Source of the DNA: Cohnella thailandensis
GTDB lineage: Bacteria; Bacillota; Bacilli; Paenibacillales; Paenibacillaceae
NCBI RefSeq assembly: GCF_014212135.1
Contig: NZ_JACJVQ010000024.1
Location: 248,001-312,000, forward strand
Length of the DNA stretch: 64,000 nt
Direction: 5' to 3'
The notes below the pieces were generated by a model. That model was not told where the DNA came from. It saw only the letters and a list, made by a program, of their open reading frames with translations, and did not search any database. This document shows positions 8,302 to 17,471 of the stretch, piece after piece (within the stretch, counting starts at the first letter, position 1; every line of letters begins with the position of its first letter). A program made the position numbers and the translations under genes.

Positions 8302-9396
8302 ATGAGGATGCGCGCTGTCATCGGAGATCAATGGGCAAACAAGAAAAAAGCGGCTAAAAAGGCGATTCCATTCGCATTGGCTCTATCGTTATCGGCAACC
8401 TTATGGATGGGCGCGATGGGCCAGGCTTCGGCGGATGCTCCTTACAAAACCTTGAAACAGTCGTTCGTCATAGGCGGCGTCTCGTCCAATATTTCGGTAT
8501 TGAACTCTTACGATACGACCTATGTCGGGCTTAGAATGCTGAACGATAAGCTCGGGCTTCGCACGGCATGGAACAAAGCGGACGATTCGGTCACGGTAGA
8601 AGGCAACGGAAGAAAGCTCGTTCTCGGGCTCAAGTCGGGGGATATGACGCTTAACGGACAGAAGATCTACGGGCTTCCTCCGATCGTCAACAACGACTCG
8701 ACTTATCTTCCTTTGCGTTTTCTGCTGGAGCGCATGGGGTACGAGATCGTTTATAATTCCACGAGCAAGGGAATCGAGATCACGAAGCTCGAAGAGAACG
8801 CCGTCGGAATCGAGACGGGGAGCATCTCGTATAACGACGCGGCGAAGCGGCTCGAGCTGTCCGTGAACTATCCGCGCGTGACGGGCCTGGCAAGCGAAGC
8901 CGCCCAGCGGAAGATCAACGACTATCTGAAGCAAGAAGCGGAGTCCCAAGCGGAGGCGGGCAAGAAGCAGCTCCTGGAGGCGGCTAGCCAAACCGGCGAA
9001 TGGGCCGTGGAGTTCAGCGGCACCTACACGGTATCCTATAACGAGCAGGGGCTCCTCAGCCTCTATGTGGACTACTATGTCTACTCGGGAGGGGCGCATG
9101 GAGGTACCCTCAGAGTGCCCTATACGTTCGATTTGGCCACCGGCAGCCTACTGACTTTGAAGGAAGCGGCGAAGGGCAACCCGAATTACGTGTCGATTAT
9201 CAATAACGCCATCAAAGCCCAGTTGAAGTCGAGAGGGCTGGATCAAGACCTGATCGCTCCGTTCGAGACGATCGAACCGGATCGTCCGTTCTATCTCAAT
9301 CATAACGGTCTCGTCATCGCGTTCCAGCAATATGAATATTTGCCGTATGCGGCGGGCATTCAGGAATTCGTCATTCCGTTGAAATCCTTCGAATAA
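8302..9396 (+). CDS. Secreted copper-amine-oxidase-N / DUF3298 domain protein
   Basis: 364 residues with a basic start and a hydrophobic signal segment (IPFALALSLSATLWMGAMGQASA, cleavage near residue 45). Residues about 50-155 form a copper amine oxidase N-terminal stalk domain (GLRMLNDKLGLRTAWN, LPLRFLLERMGYEIVYN). Residues about 165-360 look like DUF4163/DUF3298 (YYVYSGGAHGGTLRVPYTFDLATGSLLTLKEA), as in anti-sigma factor RsiV and related extracellular proteins. No copper ligands or catalytic domain are seen, so it is probably a cell-surface binding or sensing protein. AAGGGAG precedes two in-frame ATGs at 8302 and 8308. It is flanked by terminators, so probably monocistronic. Confidence 0.85.
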   Translation: MRMRAVIGDQWANKKKAAKKAIPFALALSLSATLWMGAMGQASADAPYKTLKQSFVIGGVSSNISVLNSYDTTYVGLRMLNDKLGLRTAWNKADDSVTVEGNGRKLVLGLKSGDMTLNGQKIYGLPPIVNNDSTYLPLRFLLERMGYEIVYNSTSKGIEITKLEENAVGIETGSISYNDAAKRLELSVNYPRVTGLASEAAQRKINDYLKQEAESQAEAGKKQLLEAASQTGEWAVEFSGTYTVSYNEQGLLSLYVDYYVYSGGAHGGTLRVPYTFDLATGSLLTLKEAAKGNPNYVSIINNAIKAQLKSRGLDQDLIAPFETIEPDRPFYLNHNGLVIAFQQYEYLPYAAGIQEFVIPLKSFE

Positions 9397-9409
9397 TAGG
9401 CCCCGGACA

Positions 9410-9448
9410 GAGGGAGCGGACAGCCTGACGGTTGTCGGCTCTCTTTGT
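9410..9448 (+). terminator. Terminator after the DUF3298 protein
   Basis: AGGGAGC-G-GACA pairs with TGTC-G-GCTCTCT, followed by a T-rich stretch. A TATAAT at 9451-9456 just downstream probably serves the next gene. Confidence 0.6.
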
Positions 9449-9503
9449 GTTATAATGACGGCAACCAATCGATTCCCGTTCATCGGGACAATGGAGGACT
9501 GGA

Positions 9504-9998
9504 ATGCTTAGTTTCGAAGAGAAGCTCGCCATCGCGGATTCGTTCGCCGAGCTCGCGCGCAAGGACGTGTCCATGGGACGCGTGAATTATCATTATGAAG
9601 GCAGCGCTTTCGAAAAGAAAACGGTCGTGTATCATCTGCATCGGAACGGGAACGGGTTCGTCTACGTCGGGCGGCTTCGGGAGTTCGACGGCAAGGCCGA
9701 CGACAAGGGAATGGTCAGCATCCGGGACTACGGGGCGGAGGAATTCCGCGAGCTCGTCGCGAAGTCGATCGCTTCCCTGTCTCTCGGAGGAGAGGCGGCG
9801 GCTTCTACGGCCAAGCCTTCCAAGGAAGAGCGCTGGATCAACGACAAGAAGCAGACGCTGGAGCTGAAGCTCGAAGACGAGGAAGAGGGGCTGGGCGGCA
9901 TGTGGTACGTTTACGCGGGCCTCAATCTCGACGGCGTCTTCGATTCGTATCGGGAAGCGGTCGAGTACCTGGAGGAGGAAGGCTTCACCCGAGCGTGA
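9504..9998 (+). CDS. Conserved hypothetical protein, 164 residues
   Basis: I do not recognise a named family. The protein is soluble, with no signal or membrane segment. It has an N-terminal helix (MLSFEEKLAIADSFAELARKDVS), a beta-rich middle (TVVYHLHRNGNGFVYVGRL), a low-complexity serine/alanine linker at about residues 98-110, and a C-terminal WYVYAGLNLDGVFDSYREAVEYLEEEGF. GGAGG is well placed before the ATG, and a TATAAT lies 48 bases upstream. The next small gene begins 21 bases after its stop, so the two are probably co-transcribed. Confidence 0.75.
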   Translation: MLSFEEKLAIADSFAELARKDVSMGRVNYHYEGSAFEKKTVVYHLHRNGNGFVYVGRLREFDGKADDKGMVSIRDYGAEEFRELVAKSIASLSLGGEAAASTAKPSKEERWINDKKQTLELKLEDEEEGLGGMWYVYAGLNLDGVFDSYREAVEYLEEEGFTRA

Positions 9999-10019
9999 GG
10001 CCGTTAGGAGGATTCGCCG

Positions 10020-10262
10020 ATGCCAATGGAGACAACCGCCCAGCAGGTGGCGGAATGGATGGTTAACGAGATCCGCGAGCGCGGAATGCTGCGCCAGGAG
10101 GAGGCCATCGCTTACGTGAAGGAGAACTTCGGCGAGCAATTCGTGTTCGTGAACGAGGCGGGCAACGCCTCCCTCGAGAAGGAAGTGAAGAAGGCGTTCC
10201 GCAAGCTGCACCGCGGCCGGATCGCTTGGGACCGGGACGGGTTCTTCTGGGGCTGGACGTAG
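10020..10262 (+). CDS. Small conserved protein, DUF6953-like, 80 residues
   Basis: The small soluble protein reads TTAQQVAEWMVNEIRERGMLRQEEAI then KEVKKAFRKLHRGRIAWDRDGFFWGW, a compact helical protein resembling DUF6953 family members common in Bacillales. The function is unknown. TTAGGAGG lies eight bases before the ATG. A clear terminator follows, closing the two-gene unit with the upstream hypothetical. Confidence 0.72.
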   Translation: MPMETTAQQVAEWMVNEIRERGMLRQEEAIAYVKENFGEQFVFVNEAGNASLEKEVKKAFRKLHRGRIAWDRDGFFWGWT

Positions 10263-10288
10263 TTCGATTTCGCATGACGAGCTTAAAG

Positions 10289-10316
10289 GACCGATGAGCG
10301 ATCATCGGTCTTTTTT
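10289..10316 (+). terminator. Rho-independent terminator
   Basis: GACCGATGA and TCATCGGTC form a perfect nine-pair stem around GCGA, followed by six T. Confidence 0.92.
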
Positions 10317-10463
10317 GCTGCACGCATAGTTCTTTTATATCGTTCGATTCAATTCTTCTATAACCAATCGGCTTCCGCATCCCTTATAGTAGCAATTAAA
10401 TAAATATAATTCATACCAGAATACAGGGAATTAACTAACGATAAGGGATGAGGAGTGGGACAT

Positions 10464-11816
10464 ATGACGGTAAAACGCAAGCTGAGATTGGGAGCGGTCA
10501 TTCACGGGGTAGGGTCCAGCGTATCGGCATGGAGGCATCCCGAGATCCAGTCGGACGCCAGCATCAACTTTTCCTATTACCAAGGTCAGGCTCGGAAAGC
10601 GGAGGAGGGCAAGTTCGACTTCGTCTTCATCGCGGACGGCTTATTCATCAACGAGAAGGCGATCCCGCACTTCCTGAATCGCTTCGAGCCGGTCACTCTT
10701 CTGTCTTCCCTGGCTGCGATCACCTCCAACATCGGGCTGGTGGGCACGCTGTCCACCTCCTACAGCGAACCGTTCACGGTAGCCCGGCAATTCGCTTCCT
10801 TGGATCATATAAGCGGAGGCCGCGCCGGGTGGAACGTCGTCACTTCTCCGGGCGAAGGCGCCGCGTCCAACTTCAACAAGGGAGCGCATCCCGACCATTC
10901 GACCCGGTACGAGATCGCCGAGGAGTACCTCGAGGTCGCGAAGGGCTTGTGGGATTCCTGGGAGGACGACGCGTTCGTACGAGACAAGGAGAGCGGAGTG
11001 TTCTTCGATCCGGAGAAGCTCCATCGCCTTAATCATAAGGGCAAGCACTTCTCCGTGGCGGGCCCGCTGAATATCGCCCGCTCGAAGCAGGGCCATCCGA
11101 TCGTGTTCCAGGCCGGCTCCTCGGATTCCGGGAAGAACCTGGCGGCCAAGACGGCGGACGCGGTGTTCACCGGCCACGAAACGCTGGAAGAAGCGAAGCG
11201 GTTCTACGCGGACGTGAAGCGCCGGGCCGCGGAATACGGCCGTTCTCCGGACAGCGTCCTGATCTTCCCGGGCATCGGGCCGATCGTCGGCCGGACGGCG
11301 GAAGAAGCGGAGCGCAAGTACGAGGAGACGGCGAACCTCGGGTCCATCGAGGACGCGCTGCAATACCTGGGCCGTTTCTTCGACCATCACGACTTTACGC
11401 AGTATCCGCTCGACGAGCCGTTCCCGGAGCTCGGCGAACTCGGCTCGAACGGCTTCCGCAGCACGACGGACCGGATCAAGGCGAAGGCGAAGGAGCATAA
11501 TCTGACGCTTCGCCAGGTCGCGATCCGCTCCACGACGCCGAGAGGCGACTTCATCGGCACGCCGGAGCAGGTCGCCGACCGGATCCAGGAATGGTTCGAG
11601 GCGGGAGCGGCGGACGGCTTCATCATCGGCTCGAACGTTCCGAACGGGCTGAACGACTTCGTCGAGCTCGTCGTTCCGATCCTGCAAGAGCGCGGGCTTT
11701 ACCGCACCGAATACGAGCATGACACGCTGCGCGGCAATCTGGGGCTGAGCTTCCCGGTCAACCGCTACGCCAAGCAGCCGGTCGCGAGCGGCGGATCGGA
11801 GAGTGCTAAGCGATGA
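10464..11816 (+). CDS. NtaA/SnaA/DszA-type FMN-dependent monooxygenase
   Basis: About 450 residues, the usual length of this luciferase-like group. Visible matches are KLRLGAVIHGVGSSVSAWRHPE, FDFVFIADG, EPVTLLSSLAAITSNIGLVGT, SLDHISGGRAGWNVVTSP, GHPIVFQAGSS and a TPEQVADRIQEWF C-terminus. Members use FMNH2 from a partner reductase to oxidise nitrilotriacetate, dimethylsulfide, dibenzothiophene sulfone or S-alkyl-cysteine conjugates. I prefer ATG 10464 over the in-frame GTG at 10455 because AGGAG is eight bases upstream of the ATG. It overlaps the lipoprotein gene by four bases (ATGA), so the two are translationally coupled. No dedicated flavin reductase is in the operon. The substrate is discussed in the findings. 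Confidence 0.9.
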   Translation: MTVKRKLRLGAVIHGVGSSVSAWRHPEIQSDASINFSYYQGQARKAEEGKFDFVFIADGLFINEKAIPHFLNRFEPVTLLSSLAAITSNIGLVGTLSTSYSEPFTVARQFASLDHISGGRAGWNVVTSPGEGAASNFNKGAHPDHSTRYEIAEEYLEVAKGLWDSWEDDAFVRDKESGVFFDPEKLHRLNHKGKHFSVAGPLNIARSKQGHPIVFQAGSSDSGKNLAAKTADAVFTGHETLEEAKRFYADVKRRAAEYGRSPDSVLIFPGIGPIVGRTAEEAERKYEETANLGSIEDALQYLGRFFDHHDFTQYPLDEPFPELGELGSNGFRSTTDRIKAKAKEHNLTLRQVAIRSTTPRGDFIGTPEQVADRIQEWFEAGAADGFIIGSNVPNGLNDFVELVVPILQERGLYRTEYEHDTLRGNLGLSFPVNRYAKQPVASGGSESAKR

Positions 11817-13504
11817 GACGAAGGAATTCCTATTCGGGCGCCGCGACATTACTGCTCGCGGTCGCGCTGGTCCTGTCGGCTTGCGCCGGCGGCGGCAATA
11901 ACGGAAGCGGCGGCAACAATAACGGCGCTTCGGGAGGGGAGGCGGAGGCGTCTTCGGCCGCTCCCTCCGCCGGGCAGGCTTCGGCGGAGACGCCGGTTCA
12001 GGGAGGAGAGCTGACGTACGCGCTCGCCACCTCTCCCGATACGCTCGATCCGGGCCGGAGCGGCCTTGCGGTCGCGTCCCGGGTTTACCGGACGATCTTC
12101 GACAACCTGGTCGTCAAGGACGAGAACAACGAGATCAAGCCATGGCTGGCCACGGAGTGGACCGTGTCCGACGACGGGCTCAGCTATACGTTCAAGCTTC
12201 GGCAGGACGTGAAATTCCAGGACGACACCCCGTTCAACGCGGAAGCGGTCAAGTTCACGTTCGACCGCATTCTGGATCCGAGCACGGCGGCGGGCAATTC
12301 CGCCGCAGCGCTGTCGCCGTATACCTCCTCCGAGATTATCGACGACTATACGATCAAGCTCAACCTTGCCTCTCCCTCCCGGGCGTTCCTCGTCAACTTG
12401 ACCCAATCGACGCTGGCGATCGTCTCGCCGACGGCGGCGAAGAAGTACGGCGATCAGTTCGGCAAGAACCCGGTCGGCACCGGTCCGTTCAGGTTCGTCA
12501 AGTGGGAGGAGAACGCCGAGATCGCGGTCGAACGCAACCCCGACTACCATTGGGGGCCGGAGACCGTCAGCAACCAAGGACCCGCCTATCTGGATAAGAT
12601 CACGTTCAAGATCGTTCCGGAGGAAGCGACGCGGATCGGAAGCGTCCAGAGCAAGCAGGTGCTGGCCGCCGAGACCGTCCCGCCGCAGAATATCGTCGCG
12701 CTGAAGAGCGATCCGAACTTCCAGCTGCTGCAAGCCGACACCGGCGGCCTGCCGTACACGCTGTTCATCAATCAGAACAAAGAGCCTTGGAACGAGTTGA
12801 AAGCCCGTCAAGCGCTTCAATACGGCGTCGACGTGGGAACGATCGTCAAGACGCTGTATCTGGGTACTTACCAGCAGGCTTGGTCCGCGCTGACGCCGGG
12901 CATCTTCGGCTACGACGCTTCGCTGGAGAACTCGGTTCAGCCGGACGCGGCCAAAGCGGGCCAACTGCTCGACGAGCTGGGCTGGACCGTCGGCGCGGAC
13001 GGAATCCGGGAGAAGGACGGCAAGAAGCTCACGCTTCATTACGTCGACGGATCCCCGAACCGCGAGAAACGCAACGACATCGCCGTTATCGTTCAACAGC
13101 AGCTGAAGAAGATCGGCATCCAAGTCGATGTCGAAATCACGAAAGACGTTCTGACGAAAGTATTCAAGAACGACGACTACGATATCTACGGCAACAGCCA
13201 AGTGAACGTCGATCCGAACGCCTTATACCAGTTCTACCATACCGCCGCTCCCGGGGCGCTCGGCAACCTGGCGCACGTGTCCGATCCGCAGCTCGACCAA
13301 TGGCTGGAACAAGGGGCCGTCGAGAAGGACGAAGCGAAGCGGGCGGAGATTTACAAGAACGTTCAGCAGTTCATCAAGGACAATGTCGTTATCCTTCCGA
13401 TCTACGTGTTCCCGTATACGGTAGCGGCTTCCAACTCGGTGAAGGGCCTTGCGTTCGACTCGGTGGGCTATCCGCAGTTCGGCGGCGTGTACATTCAGAA
13501 ATAA
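11813..13504 (+). CDS. Oligopeptide-type ABC transporter substrate-binding lipoprotein (SBP_bac_5)
   Basis: 563 residues. A lipoprotein signal ends LLAVALVLSAC, with the lipidated cysteine at residue 24, followed by a Gly/Asn/Ser-rich spacer. The SBP_bac_5 core is visible as ELTYALATSPDTLDPGRSG, ATEWTVSDDGLSYTFKLRQD, PVGTGPFRFVKWEEN and WSALTPGIFGYD. Family 5 receptors bind peptides, glutathione, nickel chelates or similar solutes. It is anchored to the outer face of the membrane and hands the solute to the two permeases encoded directly downstream. It is coupled to the upstream monooxygenase, so the solute is probably that enzyme's substrate or its precursor. Confidence 0.92.
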   Translation: MRRRNSYSGAATLLLAVALVLSACAGGGNNGSGGNNNGASGGEAEASSAAPSAGQASAETPVQGGELTYALATSPDTLDPGRSGLAVASRVYRTIFDNLVVKDENNEIKPWLATEWTVSDDGLSYTFKLRQDVKFQDDTPFNAEAVKFTFDRILDPSTAAGNSAAALSPYTSSEIIDDYTIKLNLASPSRAFLVNLTQSTLAIVSPTAAKKYGDQFGKNPVGTGPFRFVKWEENAEIAVERNPDYHWGPETVSNQGPAYLDKITFKIVPEEATRIGSVQSKQVLAAETVPPQNIVALKSDPNFQLLQADTGGLPYTLFINQNKEPWNELKARQALQYGVDVGTIVKTLYLGTYQQAWSALTPGIFGYDASLENSVQPDAAKAGQLLDELGWTVGADGIREKDGKKLTLHYVDGSPNREKRNDIAVIVQQQLKKIGIQVDVEITKDVLTKVFKNDDYDIYGNSQVNVDPNALYQFYHTAAPGALGNLAHVSDPQLDQWLEQGAVEKDEAKRAEIYKNVQQFIKDNVVILPIYVFPYTVAASNSVKGLAFDSVGYPQFGGVYIQK

Positions 13505-13526
13505 GGACGGAAAAGAGGTGGCAGCC

Positions 13527-14453
13527 ATGGTTCGAGCGATCCTCGGCAGGGCGCTGTCTTCGCTGCTCGTCGTCGCGGGTTCCTCCCTGCTTGTCTTCGT
13601 CATCATGTATTTGCTTCCCGGGGATCCGGTCGACTCCTTGATCGATCCCTCCTCCGCCACTCCCGAGCAGATCGCGAGCCTTCGCCATCAGCTTGGGGTC
13701 GATCGGCCCCTGTACGTACAGCTTGCCGACTATTTCGGCAAGCTGCTGCAGGGCGATTTCGGCAAGTCGCTGCTCAACTCCGAGCCGGTGCTTCCGAAGA
13801 TCGTCGAGCATTTTCCGGCCACGTTAGCCCTTGCCGCCGCCAGCGCCCTCCTGTCCGTCGTCGCCGGGGTGCTGCTTGCCGTTCTGTCCGCCGTTCACCG
13901 GAACCGATGGATCGACGTCGTCGCCCGGATCGTGGGCTTGCTGGGAATCTCGATGCCGACGTTCTGGTCGGGAATTCTGCTGCTGCTGATCTTCTCGGTC
14001 CATCTCGGCTGGCTGCCGGCGATGGGGTCGGACGGCTGGAGAACGCTCGTGCTGCCCGCGGCGACGCTCGGGCTGATCGGCGCGGGGTTCATCGTCCGGA
14101 TGGTTCGCAACAGCATGCTGGAAGTGGTGAACGAGCATTTTATCGTGACGCTTCGTTCCAAGGGATTGTCCGAGAGGTCGGTCATGTACCGGCACGCCTT
14201 GCGCAATGCGCTTATCCCGGCCGTGACGATGATCGGAATGCTGGTCGGGGAGATGCTCGCGGGCGCGGTCGTCATCGAGACGGTCTTCTCCAGGCAAGGG
14301 ATCGGCCGCATTGTCGCGGACGCCATCCTGGCGAAGGATTTGCCGGTCGTGCAAGGCGTTATCGTGTTCTCGGCTATCGTCTATGTTCTAGTGAACCTGC
14401 TTGTCGATATCTCGTATTCGTACATCGATCCGCGCGTCAGGCGCGCTGCGTAA
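13527..14453 (+). CDS. Dipeptide/oligopeptide-type ABC permease (DppB-like)
   Basis: About 308 residues with N-terminal LVFVIMYLLPGDPVDSLI and the binding-protein-dependent transport core: LRSKGLSERSVMYRHALRNALIPAVTMIGM (EAA loop) and VVIETVFSRQGIGRIVADAI. It is a multi-pass membrane protein forming half of the channel. I use ATG 13527, with AAAGAGGTGG upstream; an in-frame GTG at 13518 lies within the binding site itself. It lies 22 bases after the receptor gene and 13 bases before the second permease. Confidence 0.92.
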   Translation: MVRAILGRALSSLLVVAGSSLLVFVIMYLLPGDPVDSLIDPSSATPEQIASLRHQLGVDRPLYVQLADYFGKLLQGDFGKSLLNSEPVLPKIVEHFPATLALAAASALLSVVAGVLLAVLSAVHRNRWIDVVARIVGLLGISMPTFWSGILLLLIFSVHLGWLPAMGSDGWRTLVLPAATLGLIGAGFIVRMVRNSMLEVVNEHFIVTLRSKGLSERSVMYRHALRNALIPAVTMIGMLVGEMLAGAVVIETVFSRQGIGRIVADAILAKDLPVVQGVIVFSAIVYVLVNLLVDISYSYIDPRVRRAA

Positions 14454-14466
14454 GGAGGAGTTTTGG

Positions 14467-15363
14467 ATGAGGGAATCGGCAACGGCGAAGGCCGTGCTGC
14501 AGAAGCGGAAGTGGGAGCTGCCCGCGCTTCGTTCGTCCGGGCGGCGGTTCGAATTATCCCGGCTATTCGTGGCGGGAGCCGTTGCCGTTATCGCGTTTAT
14601 CGCGTTATGCGCCATCGCCCCGCAGTGGATCGCGCCCTATTCCCCTACGGAGATGCTGGCGGACAGCCTGATGCAGGCACCAAGCGCCGCCCATCCGTTC
14701 GGCACGGACTACTTCGGAAGAGACGTGTTCAGCCTGGTCGTCTACGGAAGCCGCGATTCGCTGTTCATCGGCTTGATGTCGGTCGTGGTCGGAGGGCTCG
14801 TCGGCGGGACGATCGGCGCTCTGTCGGGGTATATCGGGGGATGGTTCGATACGATTCTGATGAGAATTATCGATACGCTGATGACGATTCCGGGCATTCT
14901 GCTGGCGCTGGCCATCGCCGCCGCCATGGGTCCGAGCTTGACGAACATCGTCTTAGCCGTCGCAAGCAGCGCCATTCCCGGCTATGCCAGGGTCATGCGG
15001 GGGCAAACGATGAGCATTAACGGAAGGCCGTACATTACGGCGGCCCGCTCGATCGGAGTGTCGCGCTTCGGGATTTTTCGGCGTCACGTGCTTCCCAATT
15101 CCCTGTCCCCGCTGCTCGTGATGGCGACGCTCGGAATCGGAAGCTCCATTCTGGCGGGATCGGGACTCAGCTTTCTCGGACTCGGCCTGCTCAAGGAGAT
15201 TCCGGATTGGGGCACCCTTCTCTCCCAAGGGAGGGGCTATCTGACGGTAGCTTGGTGGATCTGCACGTTCCCGGGACTGGCGATTACGCTGCTTGTCCTG
15301 GCCGTCAACATTCTCGGAGATTGGCTGCGGGACCGCTTGGATCCGAAGAGGAAGGAAGCTTAA
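14467..15363 (+). CDS. Dipeptide/oligopeptide-type ABC permease (DppC-like)
   Basis: About 298 residues. Typical DppC features are the short N-terminal helix, APYSPTEMLADSLMQAPSAAHPFGTDYFGRDVFS, the EAA loop ITAARSIGVSRFGIFRRHVLPNSLSPLLVM, and SGLSFLGLGLLKEIPDWGTLL. The ATG at 14467 is preceded by TAAGGAGGAG, which overlaps the previous stop. It is the second half of the membrane channel of this transporter. Confidence 0.92.
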   Translation: MRESATAKAVLQKRKWELPALRSSGRRFELSRLFVAGAVAVIAFIALCAIAPQWIAPYSPTEMLADSLMQAPSAAHPFGTDYFGRDVFSLVVYGSRDSLFIGLMSVVVGGLVGGTIGALSGYIGGWFDTILMRIIDTLMTIPGILLALAIAAAMGPSLTNIVLAVASSAIPGYARVMRGQTMSINGRPYITAARSIGVSRFGIFRRHVLPNSLSPLLVMATLGIGSSILAGSGLSFLGLGLLKEIPDWGTLLSQGRGYLTVAWWICTFPGLAITLLVLAVNILGDWLRDRLDPKRKEA

Positions 15364-15390
15364 CAGCATTGGGGAAAAGAGGGATCGGAC

Positions 15391-17442
15391 GTGGAGCGAC
15401 TTCTGGAGATCAACGATCTGTCTGTCGACTTTCATACGAGGAGAGGGCTGCTGCGGGCGCTCAGCGAGGTGTCCCTGACGATACGCAGAGGGGAGACCGT
15501 CTGTCTCGTCGGAGAATCGGGGAGCGGGAAGACCATCACCTCCAAAGCGGTCATGAGGCTGCTCGACTACGAGAACGGCCGCATCGCGGGCGGCCGCATC
15601 CGGCTGGACGGTCTCGATCTGACCGCCCTGTCCCAGAACGAGCTTCGTTCCCTTCGCGGCAAGAAGATGGCAATGGTATTTCAGGAGCCGATGGCCGCTT
15701 TCGACCCGGTGTACACGATCGGTTATCAGCTCGTCGAGACGATTCGCCGGCATGAAACGAGATCCAAGAAGGAGGCATGGGAGCATGCCGTATCGCTGCT
15801 GGCCCGGGTCGGCATTCCGGAGCCGCGCATCCGGATGAAGCAGTACCCGGGCGAGCTGTCCGGCGGGATGCTCCAGCGCGCGATGATCGCGCTCGCCTTG
15901 TCCTGCGGCCCGGAGCTGCTCATCGCGGACGAGCCGACGACCGCCCTCGACGTCACGATCCAGGCGCAGATTCTGCAGCTGCTGCAGGAGCTGAAGGAAG
16001 AGTTCCGCATGTCCATTCTGCTGATTACGCACGATCTGGGCATCGCCGCGGAGATCGCGGACCGGGTCGTCGTCTTGTACGCAGGAAGGGTGGCGGAGCA
16101 GGCGCCCGCGGCGGAGCTGTTCGCGCGGCCCCATCATCCTTATACGCGGGGATTGCTGGACTCCGTCGCCGCGTTGGACACGGAGAAAGGGGAGAAGCTG
16201 CGTTCCATCGCCGGTTCGATCCCGAGCCTGTCCGCGCTGCCGGACGGATGCCTGTTCCACCCGAGATGCCCGTTCGCTTCGGACAAGTGCCGGAACGAAG
16301 CCCCTCCGCTCATCTCCCGGAACGGCAGAGCGGCGGCATGCTGGCATACGGATAAGCTGCTGACGGCGACGAATGCGGAGAAAGGATCGGCCAGGCAGGA
16401 AATCGAGTTGCTCTCGGAGAAGTTGATCCTCGCAGAGAAGAATCCGTCGGCGTCTCCATTCGAATCGCCGGAAGCATCGCCCGACCTCTTCCAGGTAAGC
16501 GGCTTGCGCAAGTTTTACCGGCTCAAGGGCAGCTTGCCCGGCCGTGCGCGCGCCCATATTCGGGCCGTGGACGACGTGAGCTTCGCGATCCGCCGGGGAG
16601 AGACGTTCGGTCTCGTGGGCGAATCGGGAAGCGGCAAGTCGACCTTGGGCCGGGTGCTGCTGCAGCTGGAGAAGGCGACGGCCGGCCGGATCCGCTTCGG
16701 CGACCGGGAGCTGACCGGGCTGAGGGGGGCGGCCCTTCGCGAGGTCCGCAAGGACATGCAGATGATTTTCCAGGATCCGTACGGCTCGCTTGACCCGCGA
16801 TGGAACGTCGGCGACATTATCGGAGAACCGCTGCGCGTCCACGAGAGGCTGACCGCATCCGAGAAGAAGGAGCGCGTCGCCCGGCTCCTCGAATCCGTCG
16901 GTCTTGACGCTTCCTATGCGAACCGCTATCCCCACGAATTCTCGGGAGGGCAGCGTCAGCGCATCGGCATCGCCCGGGCGATCGCGCTGAGCCCGAAGTT
17001 CGTTCTGGCCGACGAAGCGGTATCGGCGCTCGACGTCTCGGTGCAGGCGCAGGTCGTCAACCTGCTTCAGGAGCTGCAGGAGAAGCTTGGGCTGACCTAC
17101 CTGTTCATCGCCCACGGCCTCCAAGTCGTTCGCCATCTGTCGGATCGAATCGGCGTCATGTACCTGGGCAAGCTCGTCGAGATCGCGCCGAGCCGCGAGC
17201 TGTTCCTTCGTCCGGCGCATCCGTATACGAAGGCGCTCATCGCCTCCATTCCGAGCGCGGACATCGGGGCGAAGCGAGAGAGGATCGCGCTGCAAGGGGA
17301 GATCCCGTCTCCGGCCCGTCCTCCGTCCGGCTGCCGCTTCCACACGCGCTGTCCGCTGGCCACGGCCAGGTGCAAGGAGGAGGAGCCGGAGCTTAGAACG
17401 ATCGGCTCGGAGCACGTCGCGGCCTGTCATTACCCGCTCTGA
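15391..17442 (+). CDS. Fused dipeptide-type ABC ATPase (DppD-DppF fusion)
   Basis: 683 residues containing two complete ABC nucleotide-binding domains. Domain 1 has Walker A GESGSGKT near residue 41, signature LSGGM near 157 and Walker B LLIADEPTTALD near 180. Domain 2 has GESGSGKST near 409, FSGGQRQR near 517 and VLADEAVSALD near 538. Each domain ends with the oligopeptide-transporter C-terminal cysteine motif (FHPRCPFASDKC, FHTRCPLATARC) that can hold an iron-sulfur cluster in DppD proteins. In most Opp/Dpp systems these are two genes; fusion is known, for example GsiA. The GTG start at 15391 is preceded by AAAAGAGGG. Confidence 0.93.
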   Translation: MERLLEINDLSVDFHTRRGLLRALSEVSLTIRRGETVCLVGESGSGKTITSKAVMRLLDYENGRIAGGRIRLDGLDLTALSQNELRSLRGKKMAMVFQEPMAAFDPVYTIGYQLVETIRRHETRSKKEAWEHAVSLLARVGIPEPRIRMKQYPGELSGGMLQRAMIALALSCGPELLIADEPTTALDVTIQAQILQLLQELKEEFRMSILLITHDLGIAAEIADRVVVLYAGRVAEQAPAAELFARPHHPYTRGLLDSVAALDTEKGEKLRSIAGSIPSLSALPDGCLFHPRCPFASDKCRNEAPPLISRNGRAAACWHTDKLLTATNAEKGSARQEIELLSEKLILAEKNPSASPFESPEASPDLFQVSGLRKFYRLKGSLPGRARAHIRAVDDVSFAIRRGETFGLVGESGSGKSTLGRVLLQLEKATAGRIRFGDRELTGLRGAALREVRKDMQMIFQDPYGSLDPRWNVGDIIGEPLRVHERLTASEKKERVARLLESVGLDASYANRYPHEFSGGQRQRIGIARAIALSPKFVLADEAVSALDVSVQAQVVNLLQELQEKLGLTYLFIAHGLQVVRHLSDRIGVMYLGKLVEIAPSRELFLRPAHPYTKALIASIPSADIGAKRERIALQGEIPSPARPPSGCRFHTRCPLATARCKEEEPELRTIGSEHVAACHYPL

Positions 17443-17471
17443 TTTATGCAAGCGATGAAGGAGGCAAGGAT

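Noticed and set aside
10317..10463. SAM or T-box riboswitch before the monooxygenase operon
   Set aside because: The 150-bp region is AT-rich with no recognisable conserved riboswitch core or terminator; a GGGAATTA near 10427 is too little to call a regulator site.
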